DNA of 64,000 nt from Oceanobacillus sojae (GCF_900162665.1 NZ_LT727809.1:113965-177964), one strand, 5' to 3'. Shown: positions 8,263 through 16,478, counted from the stretch's first letter. Program-made: numbers and translations. Notes: generated by a model from the letters alone, not told the origin.

Positions 8263-8573
8263 GTAATAAAACAATTTGGTATGGTATATTGTTAAAAAAG
8301 TCCATTGAAAAATCCGAACTATGAATTCATTTTTTTGGGGTGGCGTTTATAGTTCGGATTTCCACTATTATTTTAATTTTGGATTCTTTCAATTATGGTC
8401 TCCAATCAGATGCGGTTGTGAACCATAACGTATTACCAACATTCTTATGCATTTTACCCCGGTTAGGCCCCTTAGTTTAGTCTTTTGCTACAGGTGAGTG
8501 CTTCCTGTTTAGAGTGAATATACTCTGCCAAAGTGCTCCTTGAACAATCTCTTTGTAATCTTGAAATTTTATT
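8263..8573. other. Non-coding gap with inverted repeat
   Basis: No gene is supported here. A perfect 13-bp inverted repeat aaatccgaactat / atagttcggattt (8310-8322 and 8349-8361) surrounds a 26-base loop that contains ggtggcgttta, a segment also present inside the adjacent aldo/keto reductase remnant (8083-8093). The remaining sequence to 8573 shows no recognisable feature and may be relic DNA. Confidence 0.5.
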
Positions 8574-9776
8574 TTAAATAAATTTATTTTGCCCAATTTT
8601 TAATCCTAAAAAAGAACTGCAAATAGCAAGTAATATTAGCAAGAATAAGGGAATGGTCCAATCTCTTGTAATATCGTAGATGAAACCTATCACTATAGGT
8701 CCTAAAGCTGCTAGAGCATAACCAGTTGATTGTGCCATGCCGGATAAAAGTGTAGCTTGTTTTGTATTTTTAGTACGAATAGATAGTAACAGAAGGGCAA
8801 TTGTAAAGTTACCACTTAAAGAAAATCCTATTAGTGTTGTGGAGATAATATAGCTTATATCATTATGATAAAGTAATAAATAAATAACTCCTATTATTAA
8901 TAAAATATTTAAGCTGATAACTAAGCCTACTTGTGATTTAAGTTTTCCAGCTATAAGTGGAATGAGTAAACTAGAAACTATTCCTACTAGCTGTAAATAG
9001 GATAATAGGAAACCAGCGGTTGTTTTATTAGCACCAAAATCAATTAATATTTCTGGGAACCAAGAGATGGTAATATAGAATAAAAGGGAATGACACCCCA
9101 TAAAAAAGGCAATAAACCAGGCAAACGGAGATTTTAGAAGATCCTTTTGTTTTTCTGTGGGCCTTTCTTTTATATGATTCATCGATTTCCGCCGTATAAG
9201 CACTAACCAATAAAAAGATGCAAAAATTGCAGGGGCTGCCCAAATTAAAAGAGCATTTCTCCAACCCAATCCCATGTTTTTGGCAATTGGTACACTTATT
9301 GCTGAAGCAACAGTAGCAGAAATTCCCATTATCGAGGAATATAGCCCAGTCATTACTGATAGTTTGTTAGGAAATTTATCTTTGATAATTCCTGGTAAAA
9401 GGACGTTACAAACTGCAATTCCTATTCCAATAAATAGTGTACCAAGAAGTAAAAGGAACATTATAGTAGAAGAACGAAAAATGATTCCCGTGCTTAATAT
9501 CATTAATCCAAAAATTAATATTTTCTCATTTGAGTACTTTTGAGCTAAATATGATGAAGTAATTGACATAATAGCAAAAGCTACTAATGGTAAACTTGTA
9601 AGTAATGCAACATTCCAATTTGCAAAGCCTATTTCATCTCTAATGATTCCCATAATTGGCCCTATTGAAGTTAGCGCTGGTCTTAAATTAAGAGCAACTA
9701 AGAAAATCCCTATAATTATAAGAACATTGGTGTTATCTTTGCCTAACTCTTGTTTCTTAAATGTGTCTTCTCTCAA
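8574..9776 (-). CDS. MFS transporter, CynX/NimT type
   Basis: A 400-residue major facilitator protein with about 12 TM helices. The first helix carries NLRPALTSIGPIMG, the hallmark of the CynX/NimT (cyanate/2-nitroimidazole transporter-like) subfamily, and the loop 2-3 region reads YLAQKYSNEKILIFG. Start is a TTG at 9776 with GGAAAGG about 11 bases upstream; an out-of-frame ATG lies between. It is the last gene of the leftward group (decayed aldolase, aldehyde dehydrogenase, MFS) and follows the dehydrogenase after 110 bases. It may import a precursor or export an end product of the locus; substrate unknown. Confidence 0.85.
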   Translation of the reverse strand: MREDTFKKQELGKDNTNVLIIIGIFLVALNLRPALTSIGPIMGIIRDEIGFANWNVALLTSLPLVAFAIMSITSSYLAQKYSNEKILIFGLMILSTGIIFRSSTIMFLLLLGTLFIGIGIAVCNVLLPGIIKDKFPNKLSVMTGLYSSIMGISATVASAISVPIAKNMGLGWRNALLIWAAPAIFASFYWLVLIRRKSMNHIKERPTEKQKDLLKSPFAWFIAFFMGCHSLLFYITISWFPEILIDFGANKTTAGFLLSYLQLVGIVSSLLIPLIAGKLKSQVGLVISLNILLIIGVIYLLLYHNDISYIISTTLIGFSLSGNFTIALLLLSIRTKNTKQATLLSGMAQSTGYALAALGPIVIGFIYDITRDWTIPLFLLILLAICSSFLGLKIGQNKFI

Positions 9777-9886
9777 TAAGATGCATCCTTTCCTCTTAGT
9801 TGTTACTTTTTAGGCTATATTATTTTTCTTAAGTAAATAGTATGAAGCAACCTAACCTTATTCGTTAAGTTGCTCCATTACTATAA

Positions 9887-11308
9887 TTAGTAATTTACAT
9901 TAAATGAAATGTATTTTGTAATTAAATACGCTTCTAGACCGTATTTACCACCCTCTTGACCAAGTCCACTTTCTTTCACTCCACCGAATGGAGTGTGGAT
10001 CGCAAATGGAGCAGGGTCATTTATACCGACCATTCCATATTCTAATTCTTCCATCATTCTAAACGCACGGCTTAAATCCTTTGTATAACAATATCCTGCT
10101 AGACCATAATGAGTATGGTTTGCCTTTTCAATAATTTCTTCTTCACCTTCGAATGTAAAGATTGGAACAACTGGCCCAAATGTTTCCTCATAGGCGATTA
10201 ACATGTCTTCATTAGCATTGGAAATAATAGTAGGTTCGATAAAATAACCGCTTGTCCCATTATCGTATTGTCTACCACCACAGATAACTTCCCCGTTTTT
10301 CGCTTTAGCATCAGCAATCTGGTTCATAATTTTCTCGAAGGAATTACTATCAATAACTGGACCAACATTAACGTCTTCATCTAAACCATTGCCTATTTTT
10401 AATTTCTCCACCTTCTGTACAAGCTTGCTAGTGAATTCTTCAGCAATACTTTTTTCAACGTAAATTCTGTTTGTGCTAACACAAGTCTGTCCAGAATTAG
10501 TAAATTTTGTAGTTAAGACGCCGTCTATAGCAACATCGATATCTGAATCAGCAAAGACAATAAATGGCGCGTGACCTCCAAGCTCCATTGAAGAGGCTTT
10601 AACAGTCTCAGCAGAGTCTCTTAGTAACAATTTGCCAACATCGGTAGACCCAGTAAAGGTGATTTTTTTTACGTCTTCACTCGTCGTTAATGTATTTCCA
10701 ATTTCGCTAGCTTTACCTATAACAAGATTAACTACCCCTTTTGGCAAGCCCGCTTTATGAAAACATTCAAATACTTTAATCGCTGATAAAGGTGTAACAG
10801 ATGCAGGTTTTAAGATTATTGTACAACCAGTTGCTAGGGCCGGAGCGATTTTCCTTGTAATCATTGAAAATGGAAAGTTCCATGGGGTGATTGCTGCGCA
10901 TACACCAATTGGACGCCTTATAACGAAAAGTTGTTTATCTTTTGTGGCTGCTGGAAGAACATCACCATATATCCGTTTTGCCTCTTCTGCATACCAATGT
11001 AAAAAGGCAATTCCGTCGTTTACTTCATATCTAGCATCAGCAATAGGCTTGCCGTTTTCTTTTGTAATAAGTTGTGCTAATTCTTCACTTTGTTCTTCTA
11101 GTAATCTAGCAGCTTCCTCCAAATAGGTAACGCGTTCTGTAAAAGTTGTTTTTTTCCAAGATTTAAATGCTTGTTTTGCACTTTGTATTGCTTCTTCTGT
11201 TTCCGCTTTTCCTACTGTAGAAACTATCTTGATAACCTCGTTAGTCGCAGGATTACGTACTTCCATTCTTGTTTCGCTTTGTCGCCATTTTCCATTAATA
11301 TAAACCAT
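9887..11308 (-). CDS. NAD(P)-dependent aldehyde dehydrogenase, succinate-semialdehyde type
   Basis: A 473-residue aldehyde dehydrogenase of the GabD-like branch. Catalytic elements are PWNFPF (Asn), the cofactor loop FTGSTDVGKLL (about residues 218-228), MELGGHAPF with the general-base Glu (about 240) and SGQTCVSTNR with the nucleophilic Cys (about 274). The C-terminal PFGGVKESGLGQEGG is also typical. The ATG has GAGGTG upstream. In this setting, next to two aldolase genes, the substrate could be the aldehyde released by aldol cleavage rather than succinate semialdehyde; that is inference. It sits 170 bases behind the decayed class II aldolase, probably on the same leftward transcript. Confidence 0.85.
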   Translation of the reverse strand: MVYINGKWRQSETRMEVRNPATNEVIKIVSTVGKAETEEAIQSAKQAFKSWKKTTFTERVTYLEEAARLLEEQSEELAQLITKENGKPIADARYEVNDGIAFLHWYAEEAKRIYGDVLPAATKDKQLFVIRRPIGVCAAITPWNFPFSMITRKIAPALATGCTIILKPASVTPLSAIKVFECFHKAGLPKGVVNLVIGKASEIGNTLTTSEDVKKITFTGSTDVGKLLLRDSAETVKASSMELGGHAPFIVFADSDIDVAIDGVLTTKFTNSGQTCVSTNRIYVEKSIAEEFTSKLVQKVEKLKIGNGLDEDVNVGPVIDSNSFEKIMNQIADAKAKNGEVICGGRQYDNGTSGYFIEPTIISNANEDMLIAYEETFGPVVPIFTFEGEEEIIEKANHTHYGLAGYCYTKDLSRAFRMMEELEYGMVGINDPAPFAIHTPFGGVKESGLGQEGGKYGLEAYLITKYISFNVNY

Positions 11309-11480
11309 GTAAACACCTCATTATTTATTATAATTTACTCACTTTGTAACAAGCAGATCTTATTAATTCAGACAGTAAAACAAATTTATTAATTTTAAGT
11401 GACTGTAACTTAAGCCTTGTTGGCAGAGCTGAATAGTTTTATGTAATGTATGAGCGCTTCTTTATAACCCCCTCGATACG

Positions 11481-12295
11481 TTAGATGCTGTCAAAAATAT
11501 TTATATTTGGATTATCATCAAATTCACTTCTTGGTTTATCTGATTGCAGTTCTGATTTAACTGGTTCATTGTTAACTCCTGTCAAGTAAGCATTTAAATG
11601 CTGCATACCCTGTTTGTTTAAATCAACAAATAGATTCACTTTTTGAATCCCGGTTTTAATAGTTCTTTTAAGGTTGTCATCACCTGTTCCAGAACCTCCG
11701 TGAAGGACTAAAGGTACATCTAAAATGCTATTTAATTTTTGTAATAGCTCAAAATCTAACCGTGGTTCTTCTTTATAAGTACCATGAGATGTGCCAACTT
11801 CAACGGCTAAACAATCAACATTCGTTTGTTTGGCATATTCGATCGCTTCTTTAGGATTGGTTAAACCACTATCCCTCGTTTTGTAATATTCATTTCCTAC
11901 TCCTACGTGGCCAAGTTCGGCTTCAACAGAAACACCTACAGAGTAAGCAATTTTAACGATTTCCTTTACTTCTAAAACATTTTCTTGGAATGGAAGAGTG
12001 GAACTGTCAACCATAACCGAAGTAAAACCTGCACGAATAGCTTGTTCATAGGTTTCACCATGATCTAAGTTTTATGCTGCCACAACTTCAGGATATTATC
12101 TTTCATAGAAATAGGTGATCTCACTAACTTCTTTAATTGGATGAATTCCTGTACAATCCAGTATAATTGAAGACTTTAGAAGTTTTGCCGCTTCAAAGGC
12201 TGCACGGACAGTCTCCAAATTGAAAACATTTGGTACAGCTACTCCATAATTACCTTGTTTTGCCTGAATTAAATATTTTTCACGATTGCCAACAT
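11481..12295 (-). pseudogene. Class II fructose-bisphosphate/tagatose-type aldolase pseudogene
   Basis: Reading leftward, an FbaA/GatY-type aldolase runs over almost its full length of about 270 codons. The frame shifts by one base just after the ATG at 12295, then reads REKYLIQAKQGNYGVAVPNVFNLETVRAAFEAAK. Two in-frame TAA codons follow, one after YFYER and one in VVAA-stop-NLDHG; both are explicable as single base changes. From NLDHGETYEQAI to the end the frame is intact, including the zinc and substrate motifs NLDHG, EAELGHVG, GTSHG, PLVLHGGSG and IQKVNLFVDLN. The open part from 12014 (178 codons) lacks the N-terminal third, so activity is unlikely. It lies directly behind a regulated promoter and heads the leftward group. 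Confidence 0.85.
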
Positions 12296-12505
12296 TATTT
12301 GCTCAATCCTTTCTTTATACTGATTAGCAGCTTAATAGACTTACAACGATTAAAATATATAATATACAAGGATAATTAAAATGATTTATTGTGTTGGTGA
12401 AACTAGATACACGGGCGTAACTTTAGTGAATTTCTTACAATATTGAATGAATTAGAAGGATTCTTGTTTTAACTGGAAAAGAATAATCCTTTATATTGAT
12501 ATCTT

Positions 12506-12524
12506 AACCGTTTGTACGTATAAT
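12506..12524 (-). promoter_or_regulatory. Putative GntR operator, copy 2
   Basis: aaccgtttgtacgtataat on the plus strand is the exact reverse complement of 2967-2985. On the minus strand it begins right after the -10 box of the leftward promoter, as in copy 1. It is also enclosed by an 8-bp inverted repeat tatcttaa / ttaagata (12500-12507, 12529-12536). Confidence 0.65.
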
Positions 12525-12525
12525 C

Positions 12526-12554
12526 ATATTAAGATACAAAATAAGATTTGTCAA
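12526..12554 (-). promoter_or_regulatory. Sigma-A promoter of the leftward aldolase/dehydrogenase group
   Basis: On the minus strand TTGACA (12554-12549), a 17-base spacer and TAATAT (12531-12526). The transcription start near 12519 falls inside the operator. The leader is about 220 bases to the decayed aldolase. Confidence 0.6.
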
Positions 12555-12575
12555 ATTAATTATTCAGTCTATTTC

Positions 12576-12636
12576 AATTATTATGTTAGAATATACATGT
12601 AAAATTATTATGTTAGAATATACATGTGAATTATTA
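12576..12636 (+). repeat. Direct tandem repeat, period 27, before the GntR gene
   Basis: A 25-base unit beginning aattattatgttagaatat occurs exactly at 12576-12600 and 12603-12627; the first 8 bases of a third copy follow at 12629. Each full unit contains TGTTAGAAT, which fits an extended -10 element (TG-n-TAGAAT), so the duplication may have doubled the promoter of the regulator gene. No matching -35 box was found. Confidence 0.75.
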
Positions 12637-12674
12637 AAAATAGTGCTGTTGAATTAAAGAAGGAAGTGTAAGTT

Positions 12675-13487
12675 ATGCAGAATTTCCATATAAAAGAGGA
12701 CGATAAGTATTTTGATCACAAACTGTTAGCTGATCCAATTAAAAGAAGTTTACAAAAAATTAATAGAAATAATCCTTTGCCTTTATATCAACAACTTTAT
12801 GATTCCCTTTATAAGGTTATTGTTAATAAAGAATTGGAACCTGGCAGCTTTTTTGCAACTGAAAGTTTATTGCAGGAAGAAACTCAAATGAGCAGAGCTA
12901 CGATACGAAAAGCTCTTGAGGAATTAGTTAGACAAAAATATCTAATGAGAATTACAGGAAAAGGTACTTTTATTTCAATTAGCTATCCAGAGAGCCATAT
13001 TGTTTTACCGAATTTAAAAAGCTTGTCTCAAGAACTGGAAGAAAAGGGTATGATCCCTGGAAGCACTTTATTGCAAGCCAAAATAATACAACCAACAGAG
13101 GAAGTTGCTAAAAATTTAGACATAGATATGAATGATCGAGTCTTGTTTATTGAGAGGATTCGTACAGGAAATGATATTCCAATTTTATATGTATGTGGAT
13201 ATATTCCATTAAATATTGGAATTACCGAGGATTTTAATATTCCTGGATCTTTATATTTCTTCATTGAGCAACAATGCGGTAAGGTTATTCGTTCTGCAAC
13301 GCATACGATAAATGCAACAATTATTAATTCAGAAGTAGCTAAACATTTAGGTATCAGTAAAAACTCAGCGGGTTTGTCGATGAAGCGTATTACTTACGAT
13401 AATTATGGGGTACCAGTTCTTTATGAAACTGGTGTATTTCGAAATGATTTGTATAGCTATACTTTTTCCATGGAGAGAGATGACTAA
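12675..13487 (+). CDS. GntR family regulator, HutC/UTRA subfamily
   Basis: A 270-residue transcription factor. Residues about 30-105 form the winged helix-turn-helix (PLYQQLYDSLYKVIVNKELEPG, then SRATIRKALEELVRQKYLMRITGKGTFI, the canonical GntR recognition helix and wing). The C-terminal half is a UTRA ligand-binding domain (RVLFIERIRTGNDIPILY, GLSMKRITYDNYGVPVLYE), typical of regulators that sense sugar phosphates or small metabolites. An unusual 28-residue N-terminal extension precedes the domain. AAGAAGGAAG precedes the ATG. It is the only intact transcription factor in the polyol locus, and a 19-bp sequence shared by the two operon promoters is its likely operator. The effector is probably a phosphorylated intermediate; this is inference. 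Confidence 0.88.
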   Translation: MQNFHIKEDDKYFDHKLLADPIKRSLQKINRNNPLPLYQQLYDSLYKVIVNKELEPGSFFATESLLQEETQMSRATIRKALEELVRQKYLMRITGKGTFISISYPESHIVLPNLKSLSQELEEKGMIPGSTLLQAKIIQPTEEVAKNLDIDMNDRVLFIERIRTGNDIPILYVCGYIPLNIGITEDFNIPGSLYFFIEQQCGKVIRSATHTINATIINSEVAKHLGISKNSAGLSMKRITYDNYGVPVLYETGVFRNDLYSYTFSMERDD

Positions 13488-13841
13488 TATTTTCAACACG
13501 AGAGATTGAAGAGTTTTTTGATTGATTAAAAGTGTTAAAAGCTAGTTAATAAATCATTAATAAGAAAGTGTTAGAGAAAGGATTTGCAAAATTTTTAATG
13601 AATTTATCTTTGGAAAATTATAAAAAAAGGATATTATCGATTATTTAATATTAGATAAAGCCATTGAGTTTGAATAGTGGAGTCGTAACGTTTAATTCAT
13701 GAAAATTTCATTTGTATAGTGGATGATGTAGAAAATATAAAATTTAGCTTTGTCCTTAATAGCAGTGAATCTAAGAAGATACACTATTTCTATCAGTTTT
13801 TTTATGGATAGATAGTGAGTAAAATATATCATTGATTTAAA
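13488..13841. other. AT-rich intergenic gap, nothing recognised
   Basis: Between the GntR gene and the rpsD terminator lies about 350 bases of AT-rich sequence. No plausible gene, RNA or repeat was found. Confidence 0.5.
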
Positions 13842-13893
13842 GAAAAGAGGAACTTTGCATCGCATTTTCGATGCAAAATTCCTCTTCTTATTT
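13842..13893 (-). terminator. Terminator of rpsD (possibly bidirectional)
   Basis: gaggaa-c-tttgcatcg (13847-13862) pairs with cgatgcaaa-a-ttcctc (13869-13884) around a short loop, with T-rich sequence on both strands outside. It lies about 55 bases behind the rpsD stop. Confidence 0.75.
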
Positions 13894-13944
13894 GGGCTAG
13901 TTAATCCAGCCTCTTTAGATGTTATTCTCTGCAAAGCAGAAGAA

Positions 13945-14547
13945 TTAACGAGAGTAGAATTCAACGATAAGCTGTTCGTTAATTTCAGCTGGAAGTTCAG
14001 AACGCTCAGGGAAACGAGCATAAGTACCTTCTTTTTTCTCAGCATCAAAAGTAGTATATTCTGGTACGAAGTTATTTACTTCAATAGCTTCAGTAACGAT
14101 ATCAAGCTTTTGAGATTTTTCACGAAGAGCAATTGCTTGACCAGGTTTTACAGAGTAAGATGGGATATCTACACGAGAACCATCTACTGTAACGTGACCA
14201 TGGTTAACCAGCTGACGTGCCTGCTTGCGTGTACGGGCAAGGCCAAGACGGTAAACAAGGTTATCAAGACGGGATTCAAGAAGAATCATGAAGTTCTCAC
14301 CGTGGATACCTTTCATGTTACCAGCTTTATTGAATAGGTTACGGAATTGACGTTCGTTCAATCCATACATGAAGCGTAATTTTTGCTTCTCTTGCATTTG
14401 CAAGCCGTATTCAGAGATTTTCTTTCTTTGGTTCGGTCCATGTTGACCAGGAGCGTAAGGGCGTTTATCTAATTCCTTACCAGTTCCAGATAATGAAATG
14501 CCAAGACGACGTGATTTCTTCCATACTGATCCAGTATAACGTGACAT
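13945..14547 (-). CDS. rpsD: 30S ribosomal protein S4
   Basis: A 200-residue primary 16S rRNA-binding protein and translational autoregulator. The N-terminus [26 protein letters not shown] is the usual Firmicutes form, without the zinc Cys cluster of some paralogs. The S4 RNA-binding domain is seen at [34 protein letters not shown] (about residues 92-125). The ribosome site AAGGAGG lies just before the ATG. The gene is monocistronic with its own promoter, a leader of about 190 bases and a terminator. It marks the boundary between the accessory region and the conserved core. Confidence 0.98.
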   Translation of the reverse strand: MSRYTGSVWKKSRRLGISLSGTGKELDKRPYAPGQHGPNQRKKISEYGLQMQEKQKLRFMYGLNERQFRNLFNKAGNMKGIHGENFMILLESRLDNLVYRLGLARTRKQARQLVNHGHVTVDGSRVDIPSYSVKPGQAIALREKSQKLDIVTEAIEVNNFVPEYTTFDAEKKEGTYARFPERSELPAEINEQLIVEFYSR

Positions 14548-14740
14548 AGGACATTTCCTCCTTTATGTTTTATTTGTATAAAATAAAACGCGCGTGATCG
14601 TTTCGTTGTTCATTTTGTTTTCATGTACCATCGCTCCAGTAGCAGAGAGTTACACGATACACCTTTATAAGATTCATCTTTAAAAGGAACAAAATGAGTG
14701 CAAGCGTCGACTCACTTAGGCCACTTTATTATTTTACACA
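14548..14740 (-). promoter_or_regulatory. rpsD leader, probable S4 autoregulatory RNA
   Basis: About 190 untranslated bases separate the promoter from rpsD. On the transcript a hairpin gagt...actc forms near 14712-14695, and a 9-bp stem gttttattt / aaataaaac (14589-14581 with 14575-14567) lies immediately before the Shine-Dalgarno sequence. In B. subtilis rpsD is autoregulated by S4 binding to its leader; that this leader does so is inferred from position and length. Confidence 0.55.
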
Positions 14741-14746
14741 AATTCT

Positions 14747-14775
14747 AGTATATAATTTGCATGTACACCTGTCAA
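14747..14775 (-). promoter_or_regulatory. Sigma-A promoter of rpsD
   Basis: Minus strand TTGACA (14775-14770), 17-base spacer, TATACT (14752-14747): close to consensus, as expected for a ribosomal protein gene. Confidence 0.85.
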
Positions 14776-14869
14776 TAGAAAAAAGAAAAATACGACATGA
14801 AATCTGTTTCAAAAGATATTATTTATTCGAAAAGCAAAAATAATTCATAAAAAAACAGTATCTGTTATA

Positions 14870-15019
14870 ATGAATATGTGTCAACAAACCATGACTGAAA
14901 CCACGGACTTGTAAGGTCTTGCAACCTTTAGAATTTACAGCGGACAACAAGACTAGTGTCTTGCCCTTCAAATCACGCGAGAGATACTGTCTGGGCTCCA
15001 AGCAACCCATTTGTAGGCT
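14870..15019 (-). ncRNA. Candidate omega-RNA / right end of the TnpB element
   Basis: Right-end sequence of TnpB elements forms the scaffold of the guide RNA, transcribed through the 3' end of tnpB. On the minus strand this stretch contains compact hairpins: caagac-acta-gtcttg (about 14953-14938), aaggt...acctt (about 14923-14908) and ccgtg...catgg (about 14902-14885). The element boundary, and therefore the guide that would follow it, cannot be placed exactly; I put it near 14870-14885. Coordinates are approximate. Confidence 0.45.
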
Positions 15020-16306
15020 TTAAACCACAACGGTTTGTGGCAGGATTTTTTCTTTCGTATAACGTTCTCCGTATTGTTTCAGGTTGAACGCAGCATTCCT
15101 ATCCCGGTCATGATAGCTGCCACATGAAGGGCAATCCCATTCTCTTATAGTTGCGTTTCCCTTTAATGCCGTATGCTTATATCCACAGGTTGAACATAAT
15201 TGGGTCGATGCATAATTTTTTGGTGCTTTGACAAAATATTTTCCTCGTTGTTCTAATTTGTATGTTAGATACAGACGGAAATGACCAAAACCATTATCCT
15301 GCTGATTTTTGGCATAATACTTGTTTTGTCCAATAGCACGAAGGTCTAGATTCTCAACCACAATCATGTCATAACGTTTCGCAAGCGCATAGGCTTTCTT
15401 GTGAAGCCAATCTTTTCGTTGGTTGGCTACTTTTGTTTGTAACCTGGAAACAACAAGACGTTGTTTCTCCCAACGTTTTGACCCCTTCTTCCTGCGTGAT
15501 AATATTCGTTGTTCTTTCACCAGACGTTCTTCCATTTCTCGATAATAGCGAGGATAATTGGCTTTCTTACCCTCATTGTCTACGAAAAAATGAGATTGCG
15601 AATAGTCTAGTCCCAGAATATGGGCAGGTGTACCAATGCTTTCAATTTCCATTGGAAATTGAACATAAATAGATACGTCAAATTGTCCTTTCGTGTTCAT
15701 CGTAACCGTTACATTTTTTATTTTACTATTATTAGGTAACGGTCTATGCGTATTTAGCTTTAACCCAACTACTTTTACAGAAGACTTTTGTGCAGATGGA
15801 AGATATAATATGTCATCTTTTATGTAGATATTTCCATTTTGATTGAAGGTCGTATAACTGGATTTGCTTCTTTTACGGGAATGAAACTTTGGCATTCCTT
15901 TCAAATCACGAAATGTCGGTTCTATCCCTAGGGTCTTTTGACGTTTTAGAGCAGACTTCTTATATTGTTTCTTATACGCCATCTTGTTAAAAGCAGTTAT
16001 CGCCTTATGGAAGTGTTGTTTTGCTTCATTGGAAGCATAAGCATCTACAAGATATAAATAAGCTACATTATTCCCATTGACACATTGTTTTTTGAACATA
16101 GAAACAGTAGGCATACCCATCTTCTTTAAAGACGGTAATTTATCACCTATTTGATAATTATTTTTCTCCAAATAATCGTATAAATGAGCTACATGCAGAT
16201 TATATATTTTACGGTCTGCACCGAAGCATTGACGTAAATACATTTCCACTTCTTGAGAAATAGGGGCAGCACGATACACATAACCACGGTTTACTATTTC
16301 AAGCAT
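15020..16306 (-). CDS. tnpB: TnpB, RNA-guided nuclease of IS200/IS605 elements
   Basis: A 428-residue protein. The RuvC-like active site is complete: Asp in LGLDYSQS (about residue 234), Glu in VVENLDL (about 318) and Asp in HDRDRNAAFNL (about 400). A zinc ribbon with CSTCG and CPSCG lies between the last two. The N-terminal half is the basic, helical RNA/DNA recognition part, and PTFRDLKGMPKFHSRKRSK is a usual family segment. The ATG at 16306 has AGGAGG 8 bases upstream; an in-frame GTG three codons earlier overlaps that site. TnpB cuts DNA next to a short TAM using an RNA from the element's right end, helping the element to be retained. All catalytic residues seem intact, so the protein is probably active. 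Confidence 0.9.
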   Translation of the reverse strand: MLEIVNRGYVYRAAPISQEVEMYLRQCFGADRKIYNLHVAHLYDYLEKNNYQIGDKLPSLKKMGMPTVSMFKKQCVNGNNVAYLYLVDAYASNEAKQHFHKAITAFNKMAYKKQYKKSALKRQKTLGIEPTFRDLKGMPKFHSRKRSKSSYTTFNQNGNIYIKDDILYLPSAQKSSVKVVGLKLNTHRPLPNNSKIKNVTVTMNTKGQFDVSIYVQFPMEIESIGTPAHILGLDYSQSHFFVDNEGKKANYPRYYREMEERLVKEQRILSRRKKGSKRWEKQRLVVSRLQTKVANQRKDWLHKKAYALAKRYDMIVVENLDLRAIGQNKYYAKNQQDNGFGHFRLYLTYKLEQRGKYFVKAPKNYASTQLCSTCGYKHTALKGNATIREWDCPSCGSYHDRDRNAAFNLKQYGERYTKEKILPQTVVV

Positions 16307-16478
16307 TGGTTTCACCTCCTGTCTATTATAATTATACTACGAATCACATCATATATATAAAGAGAAACATGGAGTTAGCAGAAGCTAACCCTTGTCCGCA
16401 GCCGATTCATCTCATGACTAAAGTCAAGAGGGTTCTCGGCTAAAATCTAAAACTCTATATTGTAATAAAATGGGGCAA

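Larger units (their letters stand above)
14870..16445 (-). mobile_element. IS200/IS605-group solo TnpB element (IS1341-like)
   Basis: The unit consists of tnpB alone with structured ends. The left end beyond the gene start has hairpins gttagc-agaa-gctaac (16374-16389) and an imperfect stem between agccga (16402-16407) and tcggct (16437-16442) enclosing catgactaaagtcaag. No tnpA (Y1 transposase) is present, so movement would need a transposase in trans. It sits between rpsD and the GAF-protein gene, neighbours in related Bacillaceae. Ends are approximate. Confidence 0.6.

Noticed and set aside
13692..14337. Overlapping frames around the rpsD terminator
   Set aside because: They run through or opposite rpsD and its terminator and have no ribosome sites.
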